DNA of 64,000 bases from Melanopsichium pennsylvanicum (taxonomy: Eukaryota; Basidiomycota; Ustilaginomycetes; Ustilaginales), in assembly GCA_900208305.1 (NCBI GenBank), contig OAPG01000002.1, forward strand, positions 1,364,001-1,428,000. Direction: 5' to 3'. Every line of letters begins with the position of its first letter. Position 1 is the stretch's first letter. A program made the translations under genes and the position numbers. The notes under the pieces were generated by a model that had not been told where the DNA came from, ran no database searches, and was given only the letters and a program-made list of their open reading frames with translations. Below, piece after piece: positions 35,026 to 45,199 of the stretch.

Positions 35026-36876
35026 ATGAAGGAGCGAAACTCGAGCTTATTCGCCAAGCTCTCTTTGCGCTCAAAACGTCTGGCCGCAACTTCGTCTTCA
35101 TCATCTTCTCATCGATCTGTCAACAGCCCAACCACCACTCCAGAGACAGAAACACCTACCTCCTTTTCAGGCCCGTCCGAATACGGTCTCGGCTATTCTA
35201 GCATCAATCATGAGTGCGCTCCATCCTACGATGACAGGCGCACTAGCCGCGCTCTCCTATCCCGACCAATAGAGCTTGATCCATATACAGAGTCATGTAT
35301 TACTGAAAGGGCAGAGCGACCCACGATTAGCATGAGTCGGCGCAACACGCGCAATACCCTTACGTACGAGCATCAAGATGCGCTCTTTGTTTCAATACTT
35401 CCTGAAACAGCACCCAACAGAGCCGTGCAGTCCACCGTACGAGCGCGATCCGGCACATCATCACCCGAACCGGCCACCCTTGCTGCATCGCGCCCGCAGT
35501 CTCCTTTCGCAATGTCTAGCACGGTATCCAAGTCTCTCATCGGCAGCCCGCCTATGATCATTTCAGCAAGAAAATGCCAATCCGTCCATGATTTTGAGGT
35601 GATGCACCCACCTTCATTTGCTGCAGTCGACCAGACCATTGTGACCGCCAGCCCGAATGGTCCATACTATGCCGTCGGGCGTGGGTGGAAGAAAGGAATC
35701 TATGCAACAAAGGAAGAGGCCGAGTGTCAGACTCGAAATGTAGGTAGACGCCCGCCAGACTGCTTTGCGCTCTGCCAAACATGACTCGGTTTCGCTGACA
35801 TAGCCCATATCCCTTTTCATATACGGTATGCGCAGTTCCCAGGCCCACGGCTCCAGATCTTCGAAGACCGAGCCGCAGCCAAAAACTTCATCGCCAATAG
35901 CCGACGCTTCGTGCCACAGGCGTCCCATCAGGACCAGTCACATAACGACGAGTTTGTTGAACGAACACGCATCTTCAAAGGTCTCGATCCTAATAGTGAG
36001 CTTGCCAAGCGCAGGGCTGTCACCATGTCCGCTGAGCGAAAAGAAGCGCAGCGTAAGTCTCGCGTTCACACTGCCATGCAATCGCCTGCGTTACGTCAGG
36101 ATGCCAATAACTTGAACTCCCCTCCGCTTTCGTTGAGGAGCTTCATCTCAGATGTTGTCTCTGTCTCACCCATGGAGGAAATCAAAGGCTTCGGCAGCTT
36201 CCGGACTCCAATACCCTTGCTGAGCATGTCGCTGCTCCCAGTCAAGCATCTGGCTAGCTCGATTGCCTTCTACACCAAGGTGCTGGGATTCACTTGTGTC
36301 TCGCAAACTGTAAACATACAGGCGATTCTGAGTTCTTCGTCGGCATCAATCTGCCTGCGCACAGTCGATCAAGCTCCTCCGTCGTCCACCGGAGCCAATG
36401 TTTCGCGCCTCAGTATGATCCGAACCAGCTCAGGGGATAGGCTCAACCCCCACGTCCTTGGGTGTCCAGCCCTTCCGACCATATGCGTGGGACATGCTGA
36501 CGATGCAGAAGCAGTCTCCTTGCCACCCACTCCCGAATCAATCAGCCTTTCTTGCATGGAACCAGAACCCCTCGACCTGCCTTCGACCACTCTACCGCTA
36601 CGCTCAGCAGCTTCTACGCTTTCAGGCGCAACCGTACTCATTGAATACAGCGGCGCACTTGAATCAATGCATTCACTTCTCTCAGCCCGCTTCAACGAAT
36701 GGAGGCTCGAGCGCAGCAAGGCTGCGCAACGTACCACCGACAGCGCACGCGTTCTTACCGGCGTCCAGCAAACCCTCTGGGACGCACAGGAGCTTCACCT
36801 ATGTGACCTCGATGGACACCGCATTATTTATACCACTCCCTTCCCCCGAGCCAGCCCCTGTGCGAGCTTAATTTAG
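35026..36876 (+). CDS. Viroplasmin (RNase H1 N-terminal) plus VOC/glyoxalase-like fusion protein (2 exons)
   Basis: 584 aa from exons 35026-35739 and 35836-36876, joined in phase 0 by removing a 96-nt intron (GTAGGT...GCGCAG). The intron splits one recognisable domain. Residues 212-238 (YYAVGRGWKKGIYATKEEAE) and 239-257 (FPGPRLQIFEDRAAAKNFI) together form a complete viroplasmin/RNase H1 hybrid-binding domain, including the Gly-Trp...Gly-Ile-Tyr core. No RNase H catalytic domain follows. Instead, residues about 364-577 look like a vicinal-oxygen-chelate (glyoxalase/bleomycin-resistance) fold, starting LLPVKHLASSIAFYTKVLGF and ending ELHLCDLDGHRIIYTTP, with a Ser/Pro-rich insert between. The N-terminal 200 residues are disordered and Ser/Thr-rich. 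The first domain type binds RNA/DNA hybrids or dsRNA; VOC proteins are metal enzymes or binding proteins. Metal ligands cannot be assigned with confidence. Function unknown. Confidence 0.8.
35740..35835 (+). other. Intron splitting the viroplasmin domain
   Basis: 96 nt, donor GTAGGT, acceptor GCGCAG, phase 0. The conserved domain is continuous only after its removal, which is strong support. Confidence 0.88.
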
Positions 36877-37347
36877 ATAAATATAGCAACATTGCGCGGC
36901 TCTGCTCGTCGAATATACCCACACAGAGCATTCTATGCGCACCTTGCTACTTATTCCTCTGATTCCCGATCCTGACCCTGTCCTCTTTAGCAATTTAGAG
37001 CGAGAATTCTTGGAAAGATACAACTGTATAAGGACATCTTGAAGTCTGTCCGCGATCTGCCTTCCGTTTTGTATCGATTGCCATTCCTTCCGCCACAAAT
37101 TTCTCCATTTCTTTGTATCGGAGACAATTGGCTCACCAGACGACATGAGCTGCATGAGCCAAGGTGATCGCTCCGATGATTTGCAAACCACTGTATCTGA
37201 CAGGGACCTTGTTCGCGATGTCAAACATGTGCGTTGCACGCAATTCAAAGTGTTCGGTGTTTGATTGAGTGTGAAATGGTGTACAAGGTACGAGAATATA
37301 GTGTGAAAGCTCCTTCTCCAATCTTGATAAAGGTCCCTTACCCAGTA
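36877..37347. other. Intergenic between convergent genes
   Basis: 3' flanks of the viroplasmin-VOC gene and SNRNP40. No gene is seen. Confidence 0.6.
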
Positions 37348-38478
37348 CTATGGATCAATCTCTCCCAGCACCAATGTCATATCCGTACTGCAACTCACCA
37401 CTATAGGTTCCTTTGGATGGAAAACAGCCGCCGTACACGTTCCCTTATGCCCTGGAAGCTTATACAAGATACTCGCACTCTCGACATCCCAAATAGTACA
37501 CGTTCTATCCGCACCGCCTGCCACGACCTTTTCGCCATCCGCACTCCAACCTGCTTTGATCAAAAGGTTCTCAAATCCACCAAAGGTCGTGCCTCGAAAA
37601 GTTCTATAAAGTCTAGGATTGTTTGCGTCTGCTTTGGGATCTGCTGGATTTGGTTCGGGTGCAAACGGTCGAATGTCCCATATCCTTAGCGTGTCATCGA
37701 ATGATGTGCTCAAGATATGCGATCCGGAAGGTGAGAGCGAGATGGAGGTGATTGTGTCCATGTGACCTTTTAGGCTCAAGGCGATGGATCTGCGCGCAAG
37801 ATCGTAAATGTGAATCTGATTGTCTATCCCACCCACATAGATTTGGCTGGAGTCTTCGGAAAAGGCGATGGCGGTTACCGGATACCCCATTTCCAAGACA
37901 TCCACAGGCTCTTTACATTGCGGATCCCAGATCATTATACGCCCATCATCGGATCCACTAGCTACCAACTCCACTCCACCGCTTCTTGCCGCACTCACGC
38001 AGTTGACTACCGCCCTGTGGCCCCTCAGCCTCCTTTCTTTTTCCCCCGTGGCTAAGTTCCATACGATGATGGTTCCGTCCGCTGACCCGCTATAGAGTGC
38101 GTCTGGAATGTTGTTGGAGAAAGAAAGAGTGGTGACGGCCTTGCTGTGACCCTTGAGCTGGCCTATGTTGGAGTTTTGACCATAGACGGACCAGATGGAG
38201 ATGGTTCGATCCGCCGAAGCGGCTGCTATGCGAGAGCCATCGCGGGAAAACTTGCAATCGAGAATCTCCGAGGTGTGTGCTCCAGTGAACCCAAGAATTG
38301 GGTGGGAAAGGGAGGATGTGCGCTTGATCGAGCGGATGAGACCTTTGTCCTTGCCATCGGCAGAGGACGCTATTGTGACTTGTTGGGTGTTGTCCGATTC
38401 AAAATCTTGTCGTTGGCGTTTGACGAGCGACGCCTCGCGGTATGAAATGGGTGGGGAGGTTTTGCGTTTCTCCGCCAT
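37348..38478 (-). CDS. SNRNP40: U5 snRNP 40-kDa WD-repeat protein
   Basis: 376-aa single-exon WD40 protein, close to the length of human SNRNP40/WDR57 (357 aa). Seven repeats are visible after a basic N-terminus (MAEKRKTSPP...VKRQRQ). Repeat ends include SIWSV, IVWNL, MIWDP, HIYDL, RIWDI and TIWDV. The opening GFTGAHTSEILDCKFSRDGSRIAAASADRTISIW and the loop RPFAPEPNPADP between repeats 5 and 6 match the SNRNP40 family (RPFAP is conserved in the human protein). The protein belongs to the U5 snRNP and contacts Prp8 in the spliceosome. It is divergently transcribed from EFL1 with about 430 bp between start codons. Identity is confident. Confidence 0.92.
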   Translation of the reverse strand: MAEKRKTSPPISYREASLVKRQRQDFESDNTQQVTIASSADGKDKGLIRSIKRTSSLSHPILGFTGAHTSEILDCKFSRDGSRIAAASADRTISIWSVYGQNSNIGQLKGHSKAVTTLSFSNNIPDALYSGSADGTIIVWNLATGEKERRLRGHRAVVNCVSAARSGGVELVASGSDDGRIMIWDPQCKEPVDVLEMGYPVTAIAFSEDSSQIYVGGIDNQIHIYDLARRSIALSLKGHMDTITSISLSPSGSHILSTSFDDTLRIWDIRPFAPEPNPADPKADANNPRLYRTFRGTTFGGFENLLIKAGWSADGEKVVAGGADRTCTIWDVESASILYKLPGHKGTCTAAVFHPKEPIVVSCSTDMTLVLGEIDP

Positions 38479-38905
38479 GCTGACATATGATAATCAGGGG
38501 TAAAGCTAAGATCAAGGTATGCAAACGCGAAGAAGCCAAAGGAGAGCTGCAACATAGAATGTTGACAACCGAGAGTATCACACAAAAAAAGCGTGAAGGT
38601 GGAGAATCCCGAATCCCGCATCCGTTTCTTGCACATCAATTAACTTATTCTACGTCTCCCGATAGCGCGCATCAACAAGGGATCGGGGGGCACCTCCACC
38701 CGAAAGAGCTTTGCTTCTATGTAGGAATTTTACGGTCTTTTGGTTGTGATGCAACTCAGCTTTTTCTCAAAGAAGTTCATGGACTCAGCACTCTGACACC
38801 ATATCATGAACTTGCCAAATCTCTCGCTTGGAACCTTCTAAAGCGGTGGTGCAAGGTTCAGGCTGTCTCAAAAGTATCTCGCCCATCATTACACAGCCTC
38901 CAAAG
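38479..38905. promoter_or_regulatory. Shared divergent promoter of SNRNP40 and EFL1
   Basis: 427 bp between the two start codons. No TATA box stands out. It contains a stop-rich sequence in both directions and must hold both core promoters. Confidence 0.6.
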
Positions 38906-41900
38906 ATGGCCGACTCGAAACGTTTCAGTCAGCGCAACGTGCGCTGCTGCACTCTTATTGGCCACGTTGACCATGGCAAATCTTCATTCGCCGACTCCCT
39001 CCTAGCTGCCAATAACATTATCTCTGCCCGTATGGCTGGTCAAATTCGATACCTCGACTCTAGAGAAGACGAACAGGAACGTGGAATCACCATGGAGGCG
39101 TCTGCCGTCTCCCTTTCCGTCAAGATGCGCGTGCACGACCCTACCAAAGGCTGGGACCCAGACAACCTTCCCCCCATCCAGGACTTTATGATCAACCTCA
39201 TCGACACTCCTGGTCACGTAGACTTTTCAAGTGAGGTTTCTACAGCGTCAAGACTGTGCGACGGTGCGCTGCTCATCGTCGACGTTGTTGAAGGTGTTTG
39301 TGCTCAGACTGTCACTGTACTAAGGCAAGCGTGGCAGGATGGGTTGGAGCCGATTCTTGTGTTGAACAAGGTAGACAGGCTCATCACAGAGTTGAAGCTC
39401 TCGCCAAATGAGGCGTATCATCACCTGATTCAGGTCATCGAACAGGTCAACGCTGTGGTGGGTTCCTTCTTCGCCTCGGCGAGGATGGACGACGACGAGC
39501 GATGGCACGAAGAACGAGAAAAACGTATCGCTGCTCGTAAGCAGGCCAAGAACGACTCGCTCGCCGCTTCCACCGCTGATGATGCCGATGACTTGCCCGA
39601 AGAAGACCGAGAAGAGCGTGATGATGAGGACATCTACTTCGATCCTTCCAAGGGCAACGTGATTTTCGCCTCCGCCATTGACAACTGGGCTTTTCGTCTC
39701 GAACGATTCGCCATGCTTTACGCAAAGAAGATGGGAATCCAGGAATCTAAGCTTCGAAAGGTGCTTTGGGGCGACTTCTACTTTGACCCGAAAACGAAAC
39801 GAGTACTGAGCCAGAAGCAGAAGGAGAAGGAAAAACGCCCTCTCAAACCCATGTTTGTCCAGTTTGTTCTCGAAAACATCTGGTCCGTCTACGATGCCGT
39901 GGTGAACAACAGGGATCAGGACAAAATCGAAAAGATCGTCACCTCCCTCAACCTCAAGGTACACCCCCGTGACCTCAAGTCCAAAGACGCACAAACGCTC
40001 GTCAAAGCCATCTTCGGCCAGTGGCTACCCCTAGCTTCCTGTGCGTTCGCCGCCATCATCCACGTCATCCCACCCACCAGCAAAGCACAGGCAAAGAGGA
40101 TCCCGATGATGCTCAATCCAGACATGAGCTACTTTGACAGGGGCAACTACAAGGCCCAGACAGCGCTAGAAGAGCATTTGATGAAGGCAGAAATCGGGCC
40201 AAAGAGTAACAGAGTGGCATATGTCAGTAAGATGTTTGCGGTCAAGAAAGACGATTTGCCAGAAGCCAAGAAAGCCCCGCTCACCGCGGAGCAGATGAGG
40301 GAGAGGGCCAAGGAAAGCAGGGAGCGTCAACAAGCGGTCAGGGCCGCACTTGCTGCTACCGGTGCCACGATGGAAGGGGCTGACGGCGAGGTAAAGGTAG
40401 AAAGCAACGGAACCAGTCTCGAGGAGGCTGAGGCTCAGCGCGCCGCCAAGGCACAGCGTGATGCCGAAGCTCAGGCGGAAGAGGAAAAAGAAACGGAAAG
40501 GGAAGAGGAAGAAGAGGATGGTTCCGATGAGGTCGTCCTCGGCTTTGCCCGTCTCTACTCAGGAACACTAAAAGCGGGGCAATGGATGTACGCTCTTCTG
40601 CCTAAGTACAACGTCGCACTCGCCCCTTCCCATCCCTCCAACGTGAAACACATCAAAGCAATCCAGCTCGAAGCGCTCTACATGATCATGGGACGCGACC
40701 TGATTGCCGTTACCGAAGTACCCGCCGGTAACGTCTTCGCTGTACGAGGCATGGAAGGCAAAGTCCTCCGCAACGCGACTCTCTGCTCACCCTCCCTCGT
40801 CCAATCTTATCCCATTGATCGCTATCAGGACGCCACGTCCATCGATTCGACCATGGCGAACAACTCCTTTGTGAACCTTGCGGGTATCAACATGCTCAGC
40901 GCTCCAATCGTTCGAGTCGCTCTGGAACCTAGGAACCCACAAGATATGCCAAAATTGGTAGAAGGGTTGAAGCTCTTGAATCAGGCCGACCCTTGCGTGG
41001 AAAGTTTGATTCAGGATACAGGTGAACACGTTATTCTTACAGCTGGAGAATTGCACCTGGAACGATGCCTCAAGGATCTGAGGGAACGCTTTGCAAAGTG
41101 CGAGATTCAGGTTTCGCCCCCGCTCGTGCCGTTCAGGGAGACATGCATTCGGGCTCCAAAGATGCCCCCGCCGAAGATCGAAAGTGCCGCACGTGGAACT
41201 GTGGATGGAAGCGTTGCCAGCGGCGTGGTCTCGTATCGAGTTCGAGCGGTACCACTTCCCAAGTCAGTGGTCGAATTTCTGCTGGCAAACACTCAAACAC
41301 TTCGCCGACTTCAAAACCGTAACGCAACCGGTGTTGTGGAGGAAGACGACAGTGGATCTGTTGATGCAGTCGGCTCGCAAGCGTCCAAGACGGTTCGCGC
41401 CGATAAGTTTTGGACAGTCCTTTCCGCCGTGCTGGATAAATGTGGGCAGGATAGAACTGGCGAAGATTGGAGAGAGGTAGTGGAACGCATCGTGTCGTTT
41501 GGTCCACGACGAGTTGGTGCGAACATTCTGGTTGATAGGACGGGCAGTGGTAGGGCTGGATTGAGGAATAGGACCGACCCAAGCAGAGCTGGTACTAGGC
41601 AAGGCTCCGGTATTGCAACCCCTGCCGCTGCCGCACAGGAAGCGGATGGCGAAGGCTCGGAGATGCTCACTGAGGCATTGCACAAGATGTCGATAGGAGA
41701 CGAAGACACATGGTCAAAGTCGACGGGGGTGAATCTGGGAGCGTTGAACGAGAGTATTGATTCGGGATTTCAAATGGCCACTTCTGCCGGACCACTTTGT
41801 GCTGAACCTATGCAGGGGCTTGCGTTCTTCTTGGACACCATCAGTCTCAATCCGATTTCTAATTCCGCATCTCTTTCTTCGGTGACGGGACCTCTTATGT

Positions 41901-42373
41901 CGACGTTCAGGGAGAGCTGTAAGCAGGGATTGTTAGATTGGTCACCTCGACTCATGTTGGCCATGTATTCGTGCGATATTCAAGCATCGACGGATGTACT
42001 TGGAAAAGTTCATGCGGTACTTGCTAAGCGAAGGGGAAAGATCATTAGTGAAGAGATGAAGGAAGGTACATCTTTCTTTACGGTAGGTAGTCTTTTGCCG
42101 GTAGTGGAATCGTTTGGTTTTGCCGATGAGATTAGAAAGAGAACTTCAGGTGCAGCAAGTCCACAGTTGATCTTTAAAGGTTTTGAACTTTTTGATCTGG
42201 ATCCTTTTTGGGTTCCTAGGACAGAAGAAGAGTTGGAGGATTTGGGTGAAAAGGGAGATAGGGAAAATGTTGCTAAGAAGTATATGGATTCGGTTAGGAA
42301 ACGAAAGGGTATGTTTATTACCAAGAGGATTGTGGAAAATGCTGAGAAGCAAAGGACTCTTAAATCCAATTGA
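38906..42373 (+). CDS. EFL1: Elongation factor-like GTPase, 60S maturation
   Basis: 1155-aa single-exon EF-2-like GTPase, matching yeast Ria1/Efl1 (1110 aa) and human EFL1 (1120 aa). The GTP-binding motifs are G1 GHVDHGKSS (19-27), G2 RGIT (59-62), G3 DTPGH (100-104) and G4 NKVD (154-157). The family-specific acidic/Lys-rich insertion in domain II is present (about 460-550, rich in Glu and Ala). EF-2 domains III-V follow, with the typical GELHLERCLKDL near 715 and the final RRGKI...EGTSFFTV...ESFGFADEIRKRTSGAASPQL block. Efl1 with Sdo1/SBDS evicts eIF6 (Tif6) from cytoplasmic pre-60S subunits. The frame is open further upstream, but the first ATG (MADSKRFSQRNVRCCTLIGH) fits the family. Lack of a diphthamide-type His separates it from EF-2. 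Identity is very secure. Confidence 0.96.
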   Translation: MADSKRFSQRNVRCCTLIGHVDHGKSSFADSLLAANNIISARMAGQIRYLDSREDEQERGITMEASAVSLSVKMRVHDPTKGWDPDNLPPIQDFMINLIDTPGHVDFSSEVSTASRLCDGALLIVDVVEGVCAQTVTVLRQAWQDGLEPILVLNKVDRLITELKLSPNEAYHHLIQVIEQVNAVVGSFFASARMDDDERWHEEREKRIAARKQAKNDSLAASTADDADDLPEEDREERDDEDIYFDPSKGNVIFASAIDNWAFRLERFAMLYAKKMGIQESKLRKVLWGDFYFDPKTKRVLSQKQKEKEKRPLKPMFVQFVLENIWSVYDAVVNNRDQDKIEKIVTSLNLKVHPRDLKSKDAQTLVKAIFGQWLPLASCAFAAIIHVIPPTSKAQAKRIPMMLNPDMSYFDRGNYKAQTALEEHLMKAEIGPKSNRVAYVSKMFAVKKDDLPEAKKAPLTAEQMRERAKESRERQQAVRAALAATGATMEGADGEVKVESNGTSLEEAEAQRAAKAQRDAEAQAEEEKETEREEEEEDGSDEVVLGFARLYSGTLKAGQWMYALLPKYNVALAPSHPSNVKHIKAIQLEALYMIMGRDLIAVTEVPAGNVFAVRGMEGKVLRNATLCSPSLVQSYPIDRYQDATSIDSTMANNSFVNLAGINMLSAPIVRVALEPRNPQDMPKLVEGLKLLNQADPCVESLIQDTGEHVILTAGELHLERCLKDLRERFAKCEIQVSPPLVPFRETCIRAPKMPPPKIESAARGTVDGSVASGVVSYRVRAVPLPKSVVEFLLANTQTLRRLQNRNATGVVEEDDSGSVDAVGSQASKTVRADKFWTVLSAVLDKCGQDRTGEDWREVVERIVSFGPRRVGANILVDRTGSGRAGLRNRTDPSRAGTRQGSGIATPAAAAQEADGEGSEMLTEALHKMSIGDEDTWSKSTGVNLGALNESIDSGFQMATSAGPLCAEPMQGLAFFLDTISLNPISNSASLSSVTGPLMSTFRESCKQGLLDWSPRLMLAMYSCDIQASTDVLGKVHAVLAKRRGKIISEEMKEGTSFFTVGSLLPVVESFGFADEIRKRTSGAASPQLIFKGFELFDLDPFWVPRTEEELEDLGEKGDRENVAKKYMDSVRKRKGMFITKRIVENAEKQRTLKSN

Positions 42374-42772
42374 TTTTTGTATAACAGCTCAAATCGGAAA
42401 AAAAAAAGGGTCTCATACTGTACTGTACACTAACAATCCACCAATTTTAACTCATCAAATTATTATAACGGAAGCATTCGCAGTAGCGACTCACTCGAAA
42501 GTCGGAAAGGAATCATATTGACCAAGTGACCAACGTTGGATAAACCAAGATTTGAGTGCTCTTTTCAAGGCAAGATTGGATGATACTGATCAACTGTCTT
42601 GTCTCAAATTCTGAAGTCATTGAAGTGAGATATGGAACCTTAAGATTTTCAAGGACGGAGAATGTTGAGCTTCTTGGTAAAGACACTGAACGATCTCTCC
42701 TCTGAATTGAGGTATGAAACTTTGAGAAATTCAAACATCTCTCTCTCTCATCTTGTGCATCAATCAAATTGT
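42374..42772. other. Intergenic between convergent genes
   Basis: 3' flanks of EFL1 and the polymerase X gene, with a short A-run at about 42400-42409 and a TACTGTACTGTAC word. No gene is seen. Confidence 0.6.
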
Positions 42773-44897
42773 TTATCCAAGCAAACCCGTTCTGGTTAAT
42801 GCGTACTCAATTTAAAGTCCAAACTTTTGCTTTTGCTTTGGCACTCAGGTGCACCATGAGATCGGTATCACCAGTCTTTGCGAGTGTGTTTAGAAAGCGC
42901 GGCGCGTATATGGAACAAAGTTGAGATCGATTCGGCAGGCTTTGGCCCTAGCATAGGGAAGACGGATAATTCCTTTGACTGCGATAGGTTCTTGGGAGAG
43001 GGTATCAATGAGGAGATCACGGTGGAGGAGTTCGTCGATAATGGACTCCATTAGGTACTTTGCTTTAGGTTGTGCGTGCCGTTTCTCAGGATTGCCGGGA
43101 AGCGGAATACGCACTTCAACTACTTCTGGATGGTAGAGGACCCAATCGAGGTCCGAGGAAAAGTAATCGCCTCGACGGAAACTACCGACTAGCTCAGCAC
43201 CGAGTTGGAGATCGACAGTTGAAAAAACCATCGAGCAGTATCTCTCTCCACTCTTCGGACTCGTTTCCAGGAATAAGGCATTCAATATCATGGATGTGCT
43301 CGAGTCCGATACGCTGAGCCCTCTCGAGACATGCTTCGCGCAGCTGTTCCAGTGTCAAGAACCCAGCATTGACAAAGCGTTGCGCCTTGGTCTGACCCAC
43401 ACCGTATACTCGGCTGAACATCATTCGCGCACGATCTTGTTTCGAAAGATTGTCAATGGCATCGAAACGGTTTTCCAGTAGTCTTTGACGGATAGTGGTC
43501 CACCCAACTCTGTCATCAGGCTGCAACAACTGAGTCACCTGCCGCACTGTCAACGGTCCTCCCTCGCCGATTTCGGACTCGTGCTGGACGCGGAAGAGTC
43601 TTCGTTCGGCGACCTTGTACTCGCGACCGCTGGTTGATCCTCGAAGCGCTTGAAGGTTACGCAGGTCGTCGAGAACCGCGGCCATAGGAAATGGTGTGTC
43701 GAGCAACTCTGGATGATTGTCGACCAAGTCGCGGTAGGCGGTCTCTTTTCCTGGACTCTGCTTTGTGCGAGATTTTGTCAAATGGCGACGTTGACCTCCG
43801 CTGAAGAAGCCTCCAAACATATTGCTGCTCTTCATACAACGAATAACACCCTTCATGCCTTGAGGCGTGGCGAAGATCAGTGGCAAGGCCAATGTGTGGA
43901 TAAAGAATCCCAGCAACTGCTGAGCACTCGGAGCAGTATCTAATATACTGAGAGCTATGAGCGCTTCTCGAACTAAAGGGCCAAATGAGTGCATGTACCC
44001 GAAATAGCAAGCAGCGCAGAAGATGGCAGCGCGCATTTCCCACTTCGAGGGCTTGTATTGCTCGCCAACTGGTCCACTGTCCTTGGGGAACGCGTCGTTC
44101 AGACTTGATACTTTCCTACAAATATTACTAGCCACTCGTTTGACGCTCTGAATTGCGACCGACATCAAAGATTTCGGCTTCCTCTTGAGCCCAGATGAGG
44201 AAAGTTCAAGCTTGCAGTGGATTTCCTCTTGGCGACTGACAAGATCTTGCAGGGATTTTATTACCTTTTCGGTGTCGTTGGGGCGGTTGATTTCTTTGAG
44301 TTTCTTTTCAAGGGACTCTATCTGTGCCTGTATTAGTCGCACAAGGTGGCTTTCCCTGATTCGGCTTGGCTTTCGTCGTCGGGACCCGGCTCGGTGTCTA
44401 GTATGGAAGTCACTAACGCTGAAGTCGCGTTCGTCATGCCGAAAAATCCTGAGCGCATCCTCCATCGCGCAATCCTCCTCCAGCAGCCCGGTGTGCTCGT
44501 TTTGCTCGATCAAGCGCATCTTATGCATGAACGCCTGCTTACGAGACGCTGTCTCGATGTCTATCCATTCTTGCTCTGGATCGCTGAGCTGCTCGTACCA
44601 TTTAGATGCTCTGTGTTGTCTGCGATTGAACAGGCGCCTCTCTGGTTGTCTAGGGAGCGGCTGAAAGAAACGGGAAGAGGACTCGGATAACGAGGGAAAA
44701 GATTGTGCTTTTGTGACCAACTTGGTTTTTGTAAGCTTTGAACTGTTGTTGAAGCGGAGCGGGATCACGGCTACCGCTCGCTTCCCGGCGTGGATTGTGT
44801 ACTGACGTGGCCTTGTGACGGTGGTGATTACGTAGTAACACTGCCGAGGCAGATTTGTCCTGTTCTTGGGAAGATGGTGCAAGCTGGTGGAAGACAT
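42773..44897 (-). pseudogene. DNA polymerase X family gene (POL4/Pol lambda-like) with three frame breaks
   Basis: The first frame runs 567 codons from the ATG at 44897. It shows a basic, acid-poor start suggestive of a mitochondrial presequence, two hydrophobic helices (about 289-318 and 326-345), then Pol X features: a lyase-like region from about 395 and a helix-hairpin-helix (SRVYGVGQTKAQRF, about 495-508). The catalytic palm continues in other frames. After an A6 (T6 on the coding strand) at 43222-43227 one base is in excess, and the sequence goes on as GAELVGSFRRGDYFSSDLDW with the paired Asp. Near 42890-42900 the frame shifts again, after the third Asp (CRIDLNFVPYTRRAF), to TGDTDLMVHLSAKAKAK. 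Near 42807-42813 it shifts once more to NEYALTRTGLLG and a stop. All three catalytic Asp codons survive. No GT..AG intron of normal size explains the breaks. This is either a young pseudogene or three sequencing errors. Confidence 0.7.
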
Positions 44898-45130
44898 GAT
44901 GCGAATAATGGAGAGGAGAAACGAATGTTAGAGGAGATTGGGATAAAAAAGAAAAAAGAGAGGAGAGAGATGGTGGTAGAATCAGGAGGCTGTCCTGTTT
45001 ACAGGTCTAGCGTCCTTATGAGACATCTTTGAGTTGAAACGGCGGATCTGAGCATTCCTGAGACATGTTGCAGAGTACAACGGGGCAGAGTGGTCGAAGA
45101 ACAAAGAGGCTGGCTGATAGCAGTCAAGGC

Positions 45131-45199
45131 GATGAGGAGATTGGCACAGATGAGGAGATTGGCACAGATGAGGAGATTGGCACAGATGAGGAGATTTTT
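45131..45199. repeat. 18-bp tandem repeat, about 3.8 copies
   Basis: GATGAGGAGATTGGCACA is exact at 45131, 45149 and 45167, then a partial copy follows from 45185. The unit length is a multiple of three, so an overlapping open frame survives as DEEIGT repeats. Confidence 0.95.

Noticed and set aside
35026..36876. Idea that the viroplasmin domain marks an integrated virus
   Set aside because: The same fold is a normal part of eukaryotic RNase H1 proteins; no other viral gene is nearby, and the gene carries a fungal intron.
42880..42935. A 41-nt intron (GTTCCA...CAAAG) to explain the second polymerase X break
   Set aside because: The donor is not of the usual GTRNGT type, the intron would be very short, and it would delete the conserved VPY segment that is present in the sequence.
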